A stretch of DNA of 7,094 bases from CAZNDN01 sp964571815 (GTDB lineage Bacteria; Fibrobacterota; Chitinivibrionia; Chitinivibrionales; WJKA01), in the NCBI GenBank assembly GCA_964571815.1, contig CAZNDN010000179.1:1-7094 (forward strand). Reading direction: 5' to 3'. A program made the position numbers and the translations under genes. Shown piece by piece: positions 6,536 through 7,094 of the stretch. The notes beneath the pieces were generated by a model. The model was not told the DNA's origin. It searched no databases and worked only from the letters and a program-made list of their open reading frames with translations. Within the stretch, counting starts at the first letter, position 1, and each line of letters starts with the position of its first letter.

Positions 6536-7094
6536 TCATTCACTCAATCCAATCTTGCTCTTGACGGCCTCCACATCAACTGCATCCCTTCTCACACCCG
6601 ATTCCCGCTGCTGCTCGATTTCGTCGGTAATTCTGCGGGATTGTCTTCGCAGTCTCGCCGCTTTCTTTTCGTATTCGGTTGGTTCGCGTTTGTCGCGTGG
6701 CGCGGCATGCTCATACCTTGCGAGTGTTTCCTCACCTACGGTGCGAACAATTCTCTCGTTCTCATATCCCTCGCGTACCCCCGTTACCTGGTAGCTGAAA
6801 GCAGCGTCGCCGTACTCATAGAAATCGGCGTCTTTCATGGCAACCACGATTCTCTCGGTGGACTTGTCCGCGGCGTAGAGAAGAACCGGGGCGTTTTCGG
6901 GGGTCACAATAACTGTCGGGGGCACTTCCCGGCTCGTAACCATCGTGAAATGCTCCGGGAGAAGGATCCGGGCACGACCGTTGCTCGTCTTTCCCACTCC
7001 CCTGGCAAGGGTCAGTACTTCACCGGATTCCATCGCACTGTACACGATCATTCTGGTCGAGTCAGTGGGATGGGGGTGGACGAAATTCTTGTTG
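6536..7094 (-). CDS. C-terminal part of a tail-fibre/surface-fibre-type protein (5' end outside window)
   Basis: The frame stays open to the window edge, giving 185 visible residues. An internal ATG at 7051 is not the real start, because the codons before it (NKNFVHPHPTDSTR) already belong to the domain. From there the order is MIVYSAMESGEV, NGRARILLPEHF, TVIVTPENAPVLLYAADKS, ERIVVAM and FSYQVTGVREGYEN. This matches a beta domain found at the ends of many large bacterial and phage-related fibre proteins, often next to peptidase-S74-type chaperone regions or repeat stalks. The final 65 or so residues are highly charged and helical (EKKAARLRRQSRRITDEIE), perhaps a coiled-coil end. The encoded 3' portion is duplicated at 3088-3377. 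The gene for the helical exported protein follows after 45 bp. The missing N-terminal part probably carries the stalk or repeats; this is inference. Confidence 0.75.
   Translation of the reverse strand, partial: NKNFVHPHPTDSTRMIVYSAMESGEVLTLARGVGKTSNGRARILLPEHFTMVTSREVPPTVIVTPENAPVLLYAADKSTERIVVAMKDADFYEYGDAAFSYQVTGVREGYENERIVRTVGEETLARYEHAAPRDKREPTEYEKKAARLRRQSRRITDEIEQQRESGVRRDAVDVEAVKSKIGLSE
6564..6853 (-). repeat. Direct repeat, copy B (290 bp), inside the fibre-type gene
   Basis: This copy is intact within the gene reading in from the right edge and is probably the source of copy A at 3088-3377. The central 208 bp (6613-6820) are identical between the copies, while the outer 49 and 33 bp carry four mismatches each. 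Homology stops abruptly at 6853, where this gene continues into the LPEHF half of its domain. Confidence 0.93.

Noticed and set aside
1..7094. CRISPR arrays, tRNA or rRNA genes, transposases
   Set aside because: No regularly spaced short repeats, RNA-gene signatures or transposase motifs were visible on either strand.

Overview
The window looks like accessory, surface- or secretion-related DNA from an uncultured bacterium. Every supportable gene lies on the minus strand, so transcription runs from high to low coordinates. There are no RNA genes, no CRISPR array, no transposase and no housekeeping genes. Most products start with a signal peptide. At least two end in a short tail that resembles the type IX secretion (Por/T9SS-like) C-terminal sorting tail, with a D..GRR motif followed by a short strand and a basic end. 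With a moderately GC-rich composition this fits Fibrobacterota/Chitinivibrionia or a neighbouring candidate phylum of the FCB group. That placement is inference; no marker gene is present.

Layout in transcription order. (1) 7094-6536: the 3' end of a larger gene whose product ends in a tail-fibre-associated beta domain (GRA..LPEHF, SYQVTGVR) and a charged tail. (2) 6490-5732: an exported helical protein of the 'YPVKPGTPEW' family, function unknown. (3) 5713-5006: an exported papain/NlpC-like cysteine hydrolase (NCHSYAW) with a C-terminal beta-repeat tail. (4) 4911-3601: a secreted seven-repeat beta-propeller (two-component-regulator-propeller type) with a sorting-like tail. (5) 3395-3048: a promoter-less, 5'-truncated copy of the end of gene 1, with 290 bp at about 97% identity to it. 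(6) 2865-2116: an exported protein of unknown family. (7) 2129-1248: an exported AvrRpt2/C39-like cysteine peptidase, overlapping gene 6 and probably frameshifted near its end. (8) 1157-42: a second secreted beta-propeller-like protein with a sorting-like tail.

The most striking point is that the window reads as two consecutive cassettes of the same architecture: tail-fibre-like C-terminal segment, then an exported accessory protein of about 250 aa, then an exported papain-fold cysteine hydrolase, then a secreted propeller with a sorting-like tail. The equivalent proteins in the two cassettes are not obviously homologous by eye, while the DNA segment at the head of each is nearly identical. 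This suggests modular stacking of alternative secreted-effector cassettes by recombination at a shared segment, as in other polymorphic systems. The mechanism and function are inference. Additional structural marks are a 12-bp inverted repeat that begins exactly where the duplicated segment ends, and a likely terminator or attenuator between genes 3 and 4.
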